From contig JANXZO010000024.1 of NCBI GenBank assembly GCA_025355465.1, positions 1-64,000 of the forward strand: DNA of 64,000 bases. Reading direction: 5' to 3'. Every line of letters starts with the position of its first letter. The stretch's first letter is position 1. Shown here piece after piece: positions 27,505 to 36,099 of this stretch. The stretch is from Bacteroidales bacterium. Lineage in GTDB: Bacteria > Bacteroidota > Bacteroidia > Bacteroidales > FEN-979. A program made the position numbers and the translations under genes. Below the pieces are notes generated by a model. The model was not told the origin of the DNA. It did no database searches and worked only from the letters and a program-made list of their open reading frames with translations.

Positions 27505-28554
27505 ATGAAAACTATTTTGATCACAGGAGGTGCGGGTTTTATCGGTTCCCATGTCGTTCGGAGGTTTGTAAACAAATATCCCGACTGCAAAATTGTAAAC
27601 CTGGATAAACTCACCTATGCCGGGAACCTGAACAACCTCAGGGATATTGAAAAGAAACCCAACTATGAGTTTGTTCGCGCCGATATTGTAGACGGTGCCC
27701 TGATGAAGGAGTTGTTCGTGAAATATAAATTCGACAGTGTAATTCACCTTGCCGCTGAATCTCATGTAGACCGCTCCATCAGCAATCCGATGGAATTTAT
27801 CAATACCAACATTCTCGGTACGGTGAACCTGCTGAATGCGGCACGGTTAACGTGGGAAAACATGGCTGACAAGAGGTTTTACCACATCTCGACCGATGAA
27901 GTTTACGGTTCTCTTGGCGAAACCGGATATTTTTACGAGGATACAGCCTATGACCCACGGAGCCCCTATTCTGCCTCCAAAGCCAGTTCCGACCACCTCG
28001 TCAGGGCGTATTTTCATACCTATAAATTACCGGTTGTCATATCAAACTGTTCCAACAATTACGGATCATTTCAGTTTCCTGAAAAACTGATCCCGTTGTC
28101 GATTCATAATATTAAGAATAACAAACCGATACCCATTTACGGAAAAGGTGAGAATATCCGCGACTGGCTGTTTGTGGAGGACCATGCATCGGCCATCGAC
28201 CTGATCTATCATACGGCAAAAACAGGCGAAACCTACAATATCGGCGGGCATAATGAATGGACAAACATCAGTCTTATCTACCTTCTGTGCGAAATTATGG
28301 ATCGTAAACTTCATCGCCATGCCGGAGAATCGGCAAGCCTGATCACTTTTGTAAAAGACCGCGCCGGACATGATCTGCGTTACGCGATCGATTCAACGAA
28401 AATTCAGCGGGAACTTGGCTGGAGACCTTCACTGCAGTTCGGCGAAGGATTGGAAAAAACAGTCGACTGGTACCTTGCCAATGAAGCATGGATGAACGAT
28501 GTAACTTCCGGCGACTATCAGAAATACTACGACAAACAATATGTGAAACGGTAA
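27505..28554 (+). CDS. rfbB: dTDP-glucose 4,6-dehydratase
   Basis: This 349-residue enzyme makes dTDP-4-keto-6-deoxyglucose, the precursor of rhamnose and other deoxysugars. Features are the Rossmann motif GGAGFIGSH (8-16), HLAAESHVDRSI, the TDEVYGSLG segment with the catalytic Asp-Glu pair (131-132), and Y155xxxK159 in SPYSASKASSDHL. The ATG at 27505 was chosen because it places the nucleotide-binding motif at the N-terminus; longer reading would overlap galE. RfbA, RfbC and RfbD are not adjacent, which is unusual because they normally cluster. Confidence 0.9.
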   Translation: MKTILITGGAGFIGSHVVRRFVNKYPDCKIVNLDKLTYAGNLNNLRDIEKKPNYEFVRADIVDGALMKELFVKYKFDSVIHLAAESHVDRSISNPMEFINTNILGTVNLLNAARLTWENMADKRFYHISTDEVYGSLGETGYFYEDTAYDPRSPYSASKASSDHLVRAYFHTYKLPVVISNCSNNYGSFQFPEKLIPLSIHNIKNNKPIPIYGKGENIRDWLFVEDHASAIDLIYHTAKTGETYNIGGHNEWTNISLIYLLCEIMDRKLHRHAGESASLITFVKDRAGHDLRYAIDSTKIQRELGWRPSLQFGEGLEKTVDWYLANEAWMNDVTSGDYQKYYDKQYVKR

Positions 28555-28561
28555 ATGATTG

Positions 28562-28577
28562 CAGCAGTTCACTGCTG
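28562..28577. terminator. Short hairpin between convergent rfbB and fabD (possible terminator)
   Basis: CAGCAG (28562-28567) and CTGCTG (28572-28577) can pair across a TTCA loop in the 35-base gap between the two convergent genes. There is no T-run on either side, so terminator function is doubtful. Confidence 0.25.
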
Positions 28578-28589
28578 ATCACCCGGTCA

Positions 28590-29465
28590 TCAGGCTCCTG
28601 AAACTGTTACCTCTTTCCCAATCTTCGAGATCAGCCCTTGCAGTACATTGCCAGGTCCAACTTCTATAAAATTATCAGCGCCGTCGGCAATCATGTGCTG
28701 AACAATCTGGGTCCATAATACCGGTGCTGTTAGCTGGGCTATAAGATTCACCTTAATTTGCGCAGGATCAACAACCTTTTGTGCAGTCGCGTTCTGGTAT
28801 ACGGCGCATATCGGTGTGCTGAAATGCGTTGCATTGATGGCATCGGCCAGTTCCGCACGGGCAGGTTCCATCAAGGGAGAATGGAAAGCACCACCAACCT
28901 TCAGCGGCAACGCCCGCCGGGCTCCGGCAGCTTTTAAACGCTCGCAGGCTACTTCGATACCTTTCAGACTTCCTGATATGACAAGCTGTCCGGGGCTGTT
29001 ATAATTTGCCGGAACAACCACCTCCTCGATGGACGCGCATATCTCTTCCACTTTTGTGTCGTCAAGGCCGAGAATAGCTGCCATTGTTGAAGGTTCTGTT
29101 TCACAGGCTTTCTGCATGGCACGGGCACGGGCCGATACAAGCCTGAGTCCGTCTTCAAATGAAAGAGTTTTATTGGCCACGAGTGCAGAAAATTCGCCCA
29201 ATGAATGACCGGCAACCATGTCGGGTTTGAACCCGTCACCAAGTGTTGCTGCCAGAATAACAGAATGCAGAAAAATGGCCGGCTGGGTCACATTTGTTTG
29301 TCTCAGGTCTTCATCCGTGCCCGCAAACATCAGATCGGTGATGCGGAATCCCAGAATCTCATTTGCTTTTTCAAACATGTCACGGGCAAGAGCAGAGTGG
29401 TCAAACAGATCTTTTCCCATACCAACAAACTGGGCACCCTGGCCCGGAAAAACATATGCTTTCAT
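28590..29465 (-). CDS. fabD: Malonyl-CoA:ACP acyltransferase
   Basis: This 291-residue enzyme loads malonyl groups onto acyl carrier protein for fatty-acid synthesis. It begins with AYVFPGQGAQFVGMG, has the nucleophile serine in GHSLGEFSALV (S88) and the catalytic histidine in GGAFHSPLM. The C-terminus has NFIEVGPGNVLQGLISKI. All are textbook FabD positions and the length is normal. It is the last gene of the long minus-strand block, 64 bases after the Bax1-I gene, and converges on rfbB. No other fab gene is nearby. Confidence 0.93.
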   Translation of the reverse strand: MKAYVFPGQGAQFVGMGKDLFDHSALARDMFEKANEILGFRITDLMFAGTDEDLRQTNVTQPAIFLHSVILAATLGDGFKPDMVAGHSLGEFSALVANKTLSFEDGLRLVSARARAMQKACETEPSTMAAILGLDDTKVEEICASIEEVVVPANYNSPGQLVISGSLKGIEVACERLKAAGARRALPLKVGGAFHSPLMEPARAELADAINATHFSTPICAVYQNATAQKVVDPAQIKVNLIAQLTAPVLWTQIVQHMIADGADNFIEVGPGNVLQGLISKIGKEVTVSGA

Positions 29466-29529
29466 AGAAAAAGATTAGATGGTAAAATTGTAAAATCGCA
29501 AAATATTCGCTGCCTTGCTGTTTTGCTGT

Positions 29530-30267
29530 CTATTTCCGGTCACCTAAAAACCTTAAAAGGAACAGGAACAGGTTGATAAAATCAAGATAAAGCGTCAGTG
29601 CTCCGAGGATGCTTAGCTTTCTGGCATTGTCGCTGCCATATTCACCTGCTCCGGCCCCGATTCTCTTCAGACGCTGAACATCATAGGCGGTCAGACCTGT
29701 GAAAACCAGCACTCCGATAACACTGATGATGTAGTCCATCATCGGACTCTTCAGAAAAAAATTAACCAGCATGGCAATCATGATTCCGATCAGTCCCATC
29801 ATCATGATGGATCCGAACCGGGTAAGATCTGTCTTGGTGGTGTATCCCATAAAGGCCATAATCCCGAACATTCCTGCGGCGATGGCAAATGTTTTATATA
29901 CCGATGCGGCTGTATAGATCAGGAGGATAAAGCTGAGACTCATCCCCATAAGGACTGAGAAGGTCATAAAAAGAAGTGTCAAAACGGCAGGCGATAGCCG
30001 TTGGAATCCGAATGACATGAGCAAGACAAATCCGATCGGTGCAAAAGTCACAATCCATCCAAGTCCTGTCATCCCCCCGGTTTCAACATTTATAAGGCTC
30101 CGTATCAGTGATTCATTACCAGCAAACATGAACGCCGTGATGGCAGTGATTACCATGGCAAGGCTCATCCAACCGAATACCTGTGTCATGAATGATTTCG
30201 CCACGGTAACATCCTGTGTTCCCTGCTGTGCCGAGAAAAAGCCGTTGTTATTCGTCTGTTCAAACAT
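29530..30267 (-). CDS. Bax inhibitor-1/YccA-family membrane protein
   Basis: This 245-residue protein has seven predicted helices and belongs to the BI-1/YccA family. Signs are VFGWMSLAMVITAITAFM near the N-terminus and GLTAYDVQRLKRIG plus LYLDFINLFLFLLRFLG at the C-terminus. Members are pH-sensitive calcium-leak channels or, in E. coli YccA, an FtsH modulator; the role here cannot be set. It has a GGAG sequence a few bases before its ATG. It lies 44 bases after folE on the same strand. Confidence 0.88.
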   Translation of the reverse strand: MFEQTNNNGFFSAQQGTQDVTVAKSFMTQVFGWMSLAMVITAITAFMFAGNESLIRSLINVETGGMTGLGWIVTFAPIGFVLLMSFGFQRLSPAVLTLLFMTFSVLMGMSLSFILLIYTAASVYKTFAIAAGMFGIMAFMGYTTKTDLTRFGSIMMMGLIGIMIAMLVNFFLKSPMMDYIISVIGVLVFTGLTAYDVQRLKRIGAGAGEYGSDNARKLSILGALTLYLDFINLFLFLLRFLGDRK

Positions 30268-30311
30268 CTTAAATTCTCCTATTGTTAATGGTTAAAAATA
30301 ATCACTAAATT

Positions 30312-30926
30312 TCAATGCAGCCGGGTACTGATCAGATGTAAAAACTCAGCTCTTGTTTTGTCACGCTCAAAGGCACCCACAAAATCGGATGTCGTAGTGA
30401 CAGAGTTTTGTTTCTGAACACCCCGCATGGACATACACAAATGTTGTGCCTCGATGACGACTGCCACGCCGAGCGGTTTTAAGGTGTCATTGATGGCATC
30501 CTTAATCTGCATTGTCAGTCGCTCCTGCACCTGGAGCCTGCGAGCATAGACGTCGACGATCCTGGCAATCTTACTCAAACCGGTGATGTATTTGTCGGGA
30601 ATGTAAGCTACATGAGCTTTTCCGATAAAAGGAACCATGTGATGTTCGCACAGAGAATAAATCTCGATGTCTTTTACAATGACCATCTCACGGTAATCCT
30701 CGCGAAATTTTGCAGAACTCAGAATCTCCTTAGGATCCATGGAATAACCCTGGGTCAGGAATTGAATTGCTTTAGCTACACGTAGTGGGGTTTTTTCAAG
30801 TCCTTCGCGGTCGGGGTTTTCACCGATCAATCCCAGAATTGCCTTGTAATGAAAAGCAAGTTGTTCTGTGGTTTTTGCATCAAATTCTTCGACTTTTTCG
30901 TAGTTCAATTTCTTTTTTACAGCCAT
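30312..30926 (-). CDS. folE: GTP cyclohydrolase I
   Basis: This 204-residue enzyme makes dihydroneopterin triphosphate from GTP, the common precursor of folate, queuosine and biopterin-type cofactors. It has the zinc-binding [18 protein letters not shown] segment, VQERLTMQI, and the third zinc cysteine in [11 protein letters not shown]. Length matches the type IA enzyme. It follows a PTPS-like gene by 18 bases, which suggests that its product is channelled to tetrahydropterin synthesis rather than only to folate. Confidence 0.94.
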   Translation of the reverse strand: MAVKKKLNYEKVEEFDAKTTEQLAFHYKAILGLIGENPDREGLEKTPLRVAKAIQFLTQGYSMDPKEILSSAKFREDYREMVIVKDIEIYSLCEHHMVPFIGKAHVAYIPDKYITGLSKIARIVDVYARRLQVQERLTMQIKDAINDTLKPLGVAVVIEAQHLCMSMRGVQKQNSVTTTSDFVGAFERDKTRAEFLHLISTRLH

Positions 30927-30944
30927 GACGGCGAAATTTAGGTA

Positions 30945-31358
30945 TCAATTTCCGAAATATTCAATGATGTTATTCTCAGATTGTTCCAGGCGTACACAAT
31001 GAAGGGTGCCGCCGAGGTTTTTGATTTCAAATTCAAGTTCATTCCAGATACCAATGGCAACATTTTCACTGGTAGGAACCTTCCCTTGCAGGAAATCAAC
31101 TTCCAGATTCAGATTCCGGTGATCGACCTTCTTCAGGATTTTATCATCGATCAACTGACTTACATGTCGCAGGTGGATGATGAGTCCCGTGTTGGGATCA
31201 ACCTCTCCTTTTACTGTGATAAAGAGGGTGTAGTTGTGACCATGCCAATTTGGATTGGAGCATTTTCCATAGATCCTGAAGTTCTCCTCATCGCTGTTTT
31301 CAGGCATGAAAAGCCGGTGTGCGGCACTGAAACGTTCCCTTCGGATAATATAAACCAT
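30945..31358 (-). CDS. 6-pyruvoyl-tetrahydropterin synthase-like enzyme (PTPS/QueD family)
   Basis: This 137-residue member of the PTPS/QueD family has zinc histidines in FSAAH and WHGHNY. Its catalytic cysteine lies in YGKCSNPNWHGHNY, the longer-spaced arrangement of eukaryotic PTPS (GKCNNPNGHGHNY) rather than the short QueD form seen at 16278. The C-terminal half also resembles PTPS (PTSENVAIGIWNEL, then SENNIIEYFG). With folE directly downstream, a role in tetrahydrobiopterin-like cofactor synthesis is plausible; QueD activity remains possible. The ATG at 31358 is preferred over a TTG two codons upstream. Confidence 0.82.
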   Translation of the reverse strand: MVYIIRRERFSAAHRLFMPENSDEENFRIYGKCSNPNWHGHNYTLFITVKGEVDPNTGLIIHLRHVSQLIDDKILKKVDHRNLNLEVDFLQGKVPTSENVAIGIWNELEFEIKNLGGTLHCVRLEQSENNIIEYFGN

Positions 31359-31375
31359 AACCAATAATTGCAGGT

Positions 31376-31383
31376 CAAAGGTA
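31376..31383 (-). promoter_or_regulatory. Promoter -7 element (TACCTTTG, minus strand) for the PTPS-folE pair
   Basis: The minus strand reads TACCTTTG from 31383 to 31376, in the gap after the 4-TM protein gene and 17 bases before the PTPS-like ATG. This gives a very short leader and suggests that PTPS-folE can be transcribed apart from the porW block. Confidence 0.5.
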
Positions 31384-31387
31384 CAAA

Positions 31388-31780
31388 TTATTTTCCTCCT
31401 GCTTTTCCCTGGCTGCCGATCAGGGTTATTACCTCAAAAATCGTATAGCATAGGTAAAGGATAAAGAAAGCGATCATAAATGGAACTGCATCCCCGCGAT
31501 GGGTGAAGACATAACCGATGATCACGAGGGCATAAAGAAGCAACTTGCCTGCCGTAATTAACATGTAAGCGTTCACATAACGGATAAAACGCTCATTTGT
31601 TGACTTCAGCTGCAGATAATAGGATATCAGCGTTACGGCAGTAAAGAAGCAAAACAGAAAAGGCAGTACCGGCGTAAGCATGGCTTTCCCCATCACCAGG
31701 TATAAAATAATGGCGATTGCTCCCAGAATGGCGGAGAATACGAGCAGACGCTGCAGGAACGACACGTACAATGATTTCAT
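31388..31780 (-). CDS. Conserved 4-TM membrane protein of unknown function (AtpI-like position)
   Basis: This 130-residue protein has four hydrophobic helices (about 10-28, 36-56, 68-92 and 97-120) and short charged ends. I do not recognise a defined domain. It directly follows an AtpZ/AtpI gene, with two bases between the stop and the next start. In other Bacteroidetes a protein of this size and topology commonly sits between AtpZ and atpB, so it may assist assembly of the F1Fo ATP synthase membrane sector. Here no atp gene follows. Confidence 0.6.
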   Translation of the reverse strand: MKSLYVSFLQRLLVFSAILGAIAIILYLVMGKAMLTPVLPFLFCFFTAVTLISYYLQLKSTNERFIRYVNAYMLITAGKLLLYALVIIGYVFTHRGDAVPFMIAFFILYLCYTIFEVITLIGSQGKAGGK

Positions 31781-31781
31781 G

Positions 31782-31994
31782 TTACTCTTTTTTAAGCAGG
31801 TCGCGGGTTGTGAAATAAATAGACAGAATTACTGCCAGTACGGAAAATATTACGGTTAATACTGGCTTCGTATTGAGCCATCCATCCATTTTATAACCTG
31901 CGAAAACCCCGGTAAGAATAATGGCCAGCATCTGGAATGCCATACCCGAGTACCTGGCATAATTGTTCAGGTTTTTACCCGGGTCAGAGGGCAT
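31782..31994 (-). CDS. AtpZ/AtpI-family small membrane protein
   Basis: This 70-residue protein has two helices (YSGMAFQMLAIILTGVFAGY and a second near 45-65) and the GYKMDGWL loop typical of AtpZ/AtpI proteins, which help Mg/Ca transport or c-ring assembly in F1Fo ATP synthase. I chose the ATG at 31994, which overlaps the end of the bactofilin gene by 11 bases; a longer reading would run far into that gene. The usual downstream atpB-E-F-H-A-G-D genes are missing. Confidence 0.78.
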   Translation of the reverse strand: MPSDPGKNLNNYARYSGMAFQMLAIILTGVFAGYKMDGWLNTKPVLTVIFSVLAVILSIYFTTRDLLKKE

Positions 31995-32373
31995 GGGTTG
32001 CAGTGGGAATTTGCACCTCTTTCCCGCCTTGCTCCATCTTGCAGGTACCGGAGAACTTTGCACCCGGCTCAATGGCCAGTTTGCCAGTGGTAATTTCCCC
32101 GCTGAAATAGGCGGTCTCTTTGAGCGTAAGTAATTCGGCCACCCTGACGTTGGCCTTCACCTCACCGGAAAAATCGGCATTCTGGCAATTGATCTCACCA
32201 TCAATCTTTCCGGTGGAGCCTACAACCACTTTTCCTTTGCACTGGATATTTCCCGTGAGGGTCCCGTCGATACGAAAATCTCCGTTAACCTGTATTTCAC
32301 CCTTTACAACAGTCCCTGCTCCAAGGATGTTGATGATGGGCATTTCAGGCTCTCTGTTTTTTGCCATGAACAT
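31984..32373 (-). CDS. Bactofilin (polymer-forming cytoskeletal protein)
   Basis: This 129-residue protein has a core (about 18-110) of short beta repeats rich in Gly and Val (GTVVKGEIQVNGDFRIDGTL, KIDGEINCQNADFSGEVKAN), the right-handed beta-helix of bactofilins, with short unstructured tails. Bactofilins form membrane-associated filaments that position envelope machinery. The ATG at 32373 directly follows the upstream stop (TAG at 32374-32376); a second Met two codons later is also possible. It sits between the PorW/SprE-like gene and AtpZ. Confidence 0.87.
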   Translation of the reverse strand: MFMAKNREPEMPIINILGAGTVVKGEIQVNGDFRIDGTLTGNIQCKGKVVVGSTGKIDGEINCQNADFSGEVKANVRVAELLTLKETAYFSGEITTGKLAIEPGAKFSGTCKMEQGGKEVQIPTATHAL

Positions 32374-35049
32374 CTATTTAATAGCCGGATAATTTTTTTC
32401 GAAAAAACGAAGGTACTGAGAAATATCCTTATTTCTGTATAGTACCGGATAATTTTCAACAGAGATTACAAAATCGTAATAATTACCGGTGTTCTCCAGC
32501 TTCGTGTAAATGTATTTGCTGTCGCGGATATTGTAGATGAAATTCATGGCTTTTTCGGCACTTTCAAAATTGTTCACTGTTACCATTTGACGGGTGTTAT
32601 CGAACAACAGACTGTTGACCTGCAGATTTTCGAGATCGTGATATTTCATGTTGAAGTCTGAGATTTTCACCTTGAGCGCATCAACATCCACCAGGTCGCC
32701 GTTAACGATTAGGACGTAAAAATGAACCGCGTTCGGATCATATTTATAAAGTCGCTGGCTGTTGTCAATAATTGTGGTTGAATCAGTGGCGATGGGCCGA
32801 CCACTTGAATTTTGCTGAGTTCCCAGATAGGTGAGTACATTTTCAGCCATCCTCCTTACCTCACTTTTTGGATAATCCTTCATCACCTTGTACATCGCAA
32901 CAACCATAGAATCAACTACCTCAATTTTTCCAAGGGCAAGGGCCCGGAGGTAGTCGAACTTGGGCATTAAAGCGGTATCAGCCCGGAAACTGGCCCGGGC
33001 CTGGTCGGCATTGTTGATGACCATGTAATATTGCTGATTTCCGAAGGCCTTGAAAGTAGCCTCATAAAGCGTCTGTACCTCCGATTTCTTGGAAATGATC
33101 TCCTTGTAGTAATTTGGATTGACCAGCAATTTGGCATAATCGGATTCTGCAAATCCCGTCAGGATCAAATTTTTATAACTATCACTCTTGGGTTGGTTCT
33201 CCAGGTATTTGTAGAGCTGGCAGAGCTTATAATAGGTTTGAACATTGTACTTGCAGCCCGGAAATCGCTGAAGGAGGGTTTCAAAAGATTCGATGGACTT
33301 CCCGTAGTCATTCAACCCGTCAACATAAATAAAACCTGCCTGATAGTATGCCTGGATTATCTTCTCGTTGGAGGCAGCAATCTGCTCCTTTGTAAACGGT
33401 ATATCCTGCAGGTAGTAGTTTCGGTCTTTGGGATTGCTAGATTTGGCGATCGCCTTCCTGCCATCTTTCGTAGTGGTTGAATCGGCAGGAGCAACAAGGA
33501 TGGAGTCGAGGGGAGCCTCCCCTGAAAAGGAAACGATGGCCTTATCATTCAGACACCAGGTATCTTCAAACTTTCTCCGCCCCCATTTACGTACGAAGTT
33601 GGAGTAACCATTCGAAAGTGTAGTGGGATTGTAGAAATACCATCGCCCCTCTTTTGACCCGCCTTGCTGATCACCAGGTCGCGACTGCCCGAAGAGATTG
33701 AGATTGTCCTTTTTCTCCTGCTCCTCCATCTTTTTTTTCAACTCTTCTGCGAGCAGCTTGGCAATGATCATGTCGATAACTTTCAAGCGCTGAGCCTCAG
33801 GCATCGCCGCCAGGTTTTGCAGACTATCCTGCTTGCTGATGACCTGCAGATTGGTGACCAGGTCGGTGAGTGTGTTGGTCTTCTTCTGGATCTCCTTGTA
33901 CCCCGGATAATCTTTCGGCAGAAATTGCATTGTGCTGTCGTAGTAAGACTGGGCCTGCGTATAATTTTTCTTATCAAAATAGATATCTGCCAGTTCAAGC
34001 GAGGAAATGGCTTTCTGATAGGCATTGGTTTTGCTGGTGCTGACTGACTTCTGAAAAAAACCTACTGCGGAAACCGTGTCAGCATCTCTGAGAGATATCT
34101 GGGCAAGGGCATAATAGACCTGGTCGAGGTAATCTTTGTTTTTTTCATCCTTCAGCATTTTGGTTAGCTTCTTGACGATGAATTCACGGTTTCCCGTTTT
34201 GGTATTGTAGCATTGAGCCATGTTAATCTTTGCATTGAATTCCATGTCGTAGGAACTGGCTTTTTTAATCACAATGGCATATAAGGATGATGCTTCCTCA
34301 AAATTTCCGTCTTTCTGATAAATCTGGGCGAGGATAAACTTGCAACGGGTTTTCATTTCCCGGCTTGGACTCAACTCAAGCGCCCTGGCTATATAAGGGA
34401 TCGCCCCATCGTAGTTTTTCTGGAGGATATAAAATTGGGCATAGGCCAGGTTCAGATCGGTTTCATATTTGTCGGGCGCCTCTCCCTTCTTGATCTTGCT
34501 TCCAAGCATGTCGAGCATCGGTTCAGCCCGGTTGAAATCACCAAGCTGAGTATTACTCTGGGCAAGCCAGAGCATGGCTTCATACTTAATGTCGTTGTCG
34601 TTGTAGGTCTTAATAACAAACTCAAAAGTCCTGCGCGCCATTGGGTAATCCTGCTTGTAGAAATAGCTTTTGCCAATCAGCATATAGGAGTCATCTATCC
34701 ATTTAACACGCTCCTTCCGGTTAAAAACCATCGAATGTTTCTGAATGGCTTTGGATGCTTTTTTGATGGAGATGTCGGCAAACTGGGAAAGCTTACCGGC
34801 TGCTGCCCTGTCACCATAGTTGTAAATTGGCAAAACAAGAGAATAGTTGTCCTTCAGTGAACCTTTATACTCTTTTATTCCCTGTCGAAGCCCGTCCATT
34901 CCGTTCCAGTAAACATTAAAGTGGGAGGTCAGGTTGTGGTAAGCCCGTCGGGTGAAGGTATTTTTTTTGGTGGAACAGGAACTTAGCAGGGTAGCGCCCA
35001 GCAATAGCATTAACAGTGCGGCGAGGGTATATTTCCTGGTCGTTATCAA
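32374..35049 (-). CDS. PorW/SprE-like TPR lipoprotein (T9SS accessory component)
   Basis: This 891-residue lipoprotein has a signal peptide ending LLSSC (Cys about 25). The following STKKNTFTRRAYHNLTSHFN and VYWNGMDGLRQGI segment resembles PorW/SprE, needed for T9SS function and gliding. Residues about 110-420 are TPR-like repeats. A charged K/E-rich stretch lies near 440-460, a second TPR region near 600-780, and a C-terminal region with YVLIVNGDLVDVDALK. The start is TTG at 35049, because the first ATG (35010) would leave no basic N-region in the signal. It heads the minus-strand block that continues with bactofilin and AtpZ. Confidence 0.8.
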   Translation of the reverse strand: MITTRKYTLAALLMLLLGATLLSSCSTKKNTFTRRAYHNLTSHFNVYWNGMDGLRQGIKEYKGSLKDNYSLVLPIYNYGDRAAAGKLSQFADISIKKASKAIQKHSMVFNRKERVKWIDDSYMLIGKSYFYKQDYPMARRTFEFVIKTYNDNDIKYEAMLWLAQSNTQLGDFNRAEPMLDMLGSKIKKGEAPDKYETDLNLAYAQFYILQKNYDGAIPYIARALELSPSREMKTRCKFILAQIYQKDGNFEEASSLYAIVIKKASSYDMEFNAKINMAQCYNTKTGNREFIVKKLTKMLKDEKNKDYLDQVYYALAQISLRDADTVSAVGFFQKSVSTSKTNAYQKAISSLELADIYFDKKNYTQAQSYYDSTMQFLPKDYPGYKEIQKKTNTLTDLVTNLQVISKQDSLQNLAAMPEAQRLKVIDMIIAKLLAEELKKKMEEQEKKDNLNLFGQSRPGDQQGGSKEGRWYFYNPTTLSNGYSNFVRKWGRRKFEDTWCLNDKAIVSFSGEAPLDSILVAPADSTTTKDGRKAIAKSSNPKDRNYYLQDIPFTKEQIAASNEKIIQAYYQAGFIYVDGLNDYGKSIESFETLLQRFPGCKYNVQTYYKLCQLYKYLENQPKSDSYKNLILTGFAESDYAKLLVNPNYYKEIISKKSEVQTLYEATFKAFGNQQYYMVINNADQARASFRADTALMPKFDYLRALALGKIEVVDSMVVAMYKVMKDYPKSEVRRMAENVLTYLGTQQNSSGRPIATDSTTIIDNSQRLYKYDPNAVHFYVLIVNGDLVDVDALKVKISDFNMKYHDLENLQVNSLLFDNTRQMVTVNNFESAEKAMNFIYNIRDSKYIYTKLENTGNYYDFVISVENYPVLYRNKDISQYLRFFEKNYPAIK

Positions 35050-35088
35050 ACTTGCAAATTCTTTAAAACAGTATTAACTCAGATTTTA

Positions 35089-35096
35089 CAAAATTA
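35089..35096 (-). promoter_or_regulatory. Promoter -7 element (TAATTTTG, minus strand) for the porW/sprE-like operon
   Basis: The minus strand reads TAATTTTG from 35096 to 35089, 39 bases before the TTG start at 35049. It lies in the divergent gap shared with the M23 peptidase gene. Confidence 0.45.
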
Positions 35097-35193
35097 TTTT
35101 AAATTTTTGAATTAGAACGCGGAAAGGCCGAAGATTTGCGGGTTGACATAATTTTCCGATATTTGCAGCGTTTTCAGAACCAGTGTGAAAGTG

Positions 35194-36084
35194 ATGGCCC
35201 AGGCGAAAAAAGAACGAAAAAGGAACAGATGGACCGACCGGCTGCGAACCAAATACCGGCTTGTCTTCATGACCGACGACACCCTGGAGGAAAGATTAAC
35301 ATTCCGACTCTCACGCCTTAATGTTTTCATTGCACTCGGTACGCTGACCATCGTGCTTATTTTCCTCACCTCCTTCCTTATTGCATTTACTCCGCTCAGG
35401 GAGTATATTCCGGGCTATACCAACGTGGGATTGCAAAAAAAGCTCTATAAACTTCAGATGAAGACAGATTCCATTGAACGTGATCTGAAGAACAAGGACA
35501 GGTTCTTACTCAATATGCGTGACATTATTAACGGGAAAGATCTCGCAGAGGACAAGCAGTTACCAAGGGATACGACCAAGCGCTACGGGGATATCAAAAT
35601 TACCCGCTCCATGGAGGATTCAATCCTGCGCGCCGAGGTTGACAATCAGGCAAAATACAGTCTTTACAAGGTGGAAAATATAGAGTCGGCTAACAAACGG
35701 AAATCTTCTATTGGCGGAGCCCTTTTTTTTTCTCCATTGAAAGGTGTCATTACCAATGATTTCAATAATGCGACAAGGCACTATGGGGTGGATATTGTTG
35801 CCGGACGAAACGAAACCATCAAGGCAGTTCTTGACGGGACCGTCATTTTCAGCAACTGGACCCTCGAAACCGGCTATGTGATCGCGATTCAGCACCCGCA
35901 AAATATTGTATCGATCTATAAGCACAATTCTGCTTTACTGAAAAAAGTCGGCGAATCTGTCAGGGCTGGTGATCCGATCGCGATCATTGGCGAAACCGGG
36001 GAATTAAGTACCGGTCCTCATCTTCATTTCGAACTGTGGAACGAAGGCAATCCCGTTAACCCCAAGGATTACATCACCTTTTAA
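35194..36084 (+). CDS. Membrane-anchored M23 (LytM-type) peptidase
   Basis: This 296-residue protein probably cleaves or remodels peptidoglycan in the periplasm. A basic cytoplasmic start (KKERKRNRW) is followed by one TM helix at about residues 47-70 and a coiled-coil-prone region (80-170). The M23 domain carries both zinc motifs: HYGVDIV (HxxxD) and HLHFELW. It is therefore likely to be active rather than a degenerate LytM factor. The ATG at 35194 is chosen over a GTG three codons upstream. It is divergent from the PorW/SprE-like gene and 15 bases before dxr. Confidence 0.87.
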   Translation: MAQAKKERKRNRWTDRLRTKYRLVFMTDDTLEERLTFRLSRLNVFIALGTLTIVLIFLTSFLIAFTPLREYIPGYTNVGLQKKLYKLQMKTDSIERDLKNKDRFLLNMRDIINGKDLAEDKQLPRDTTKRYGDIKITRSMEDSILRAEVDNQAKYSLYKVENIESANKRKSSIGGALFFSPLKGVITNDFNNATRHYGVDIVAGRNETIKAVLDGTVIFSNWTLETGYVIAIQHPQNIVSIYKHNSALLKKVGESVRAGDPIAIIGETGELSTGPHLHFELWNEGNPVNPKDYITF

Positions 36085-36099
36085 CCAGTTGACCACCCT

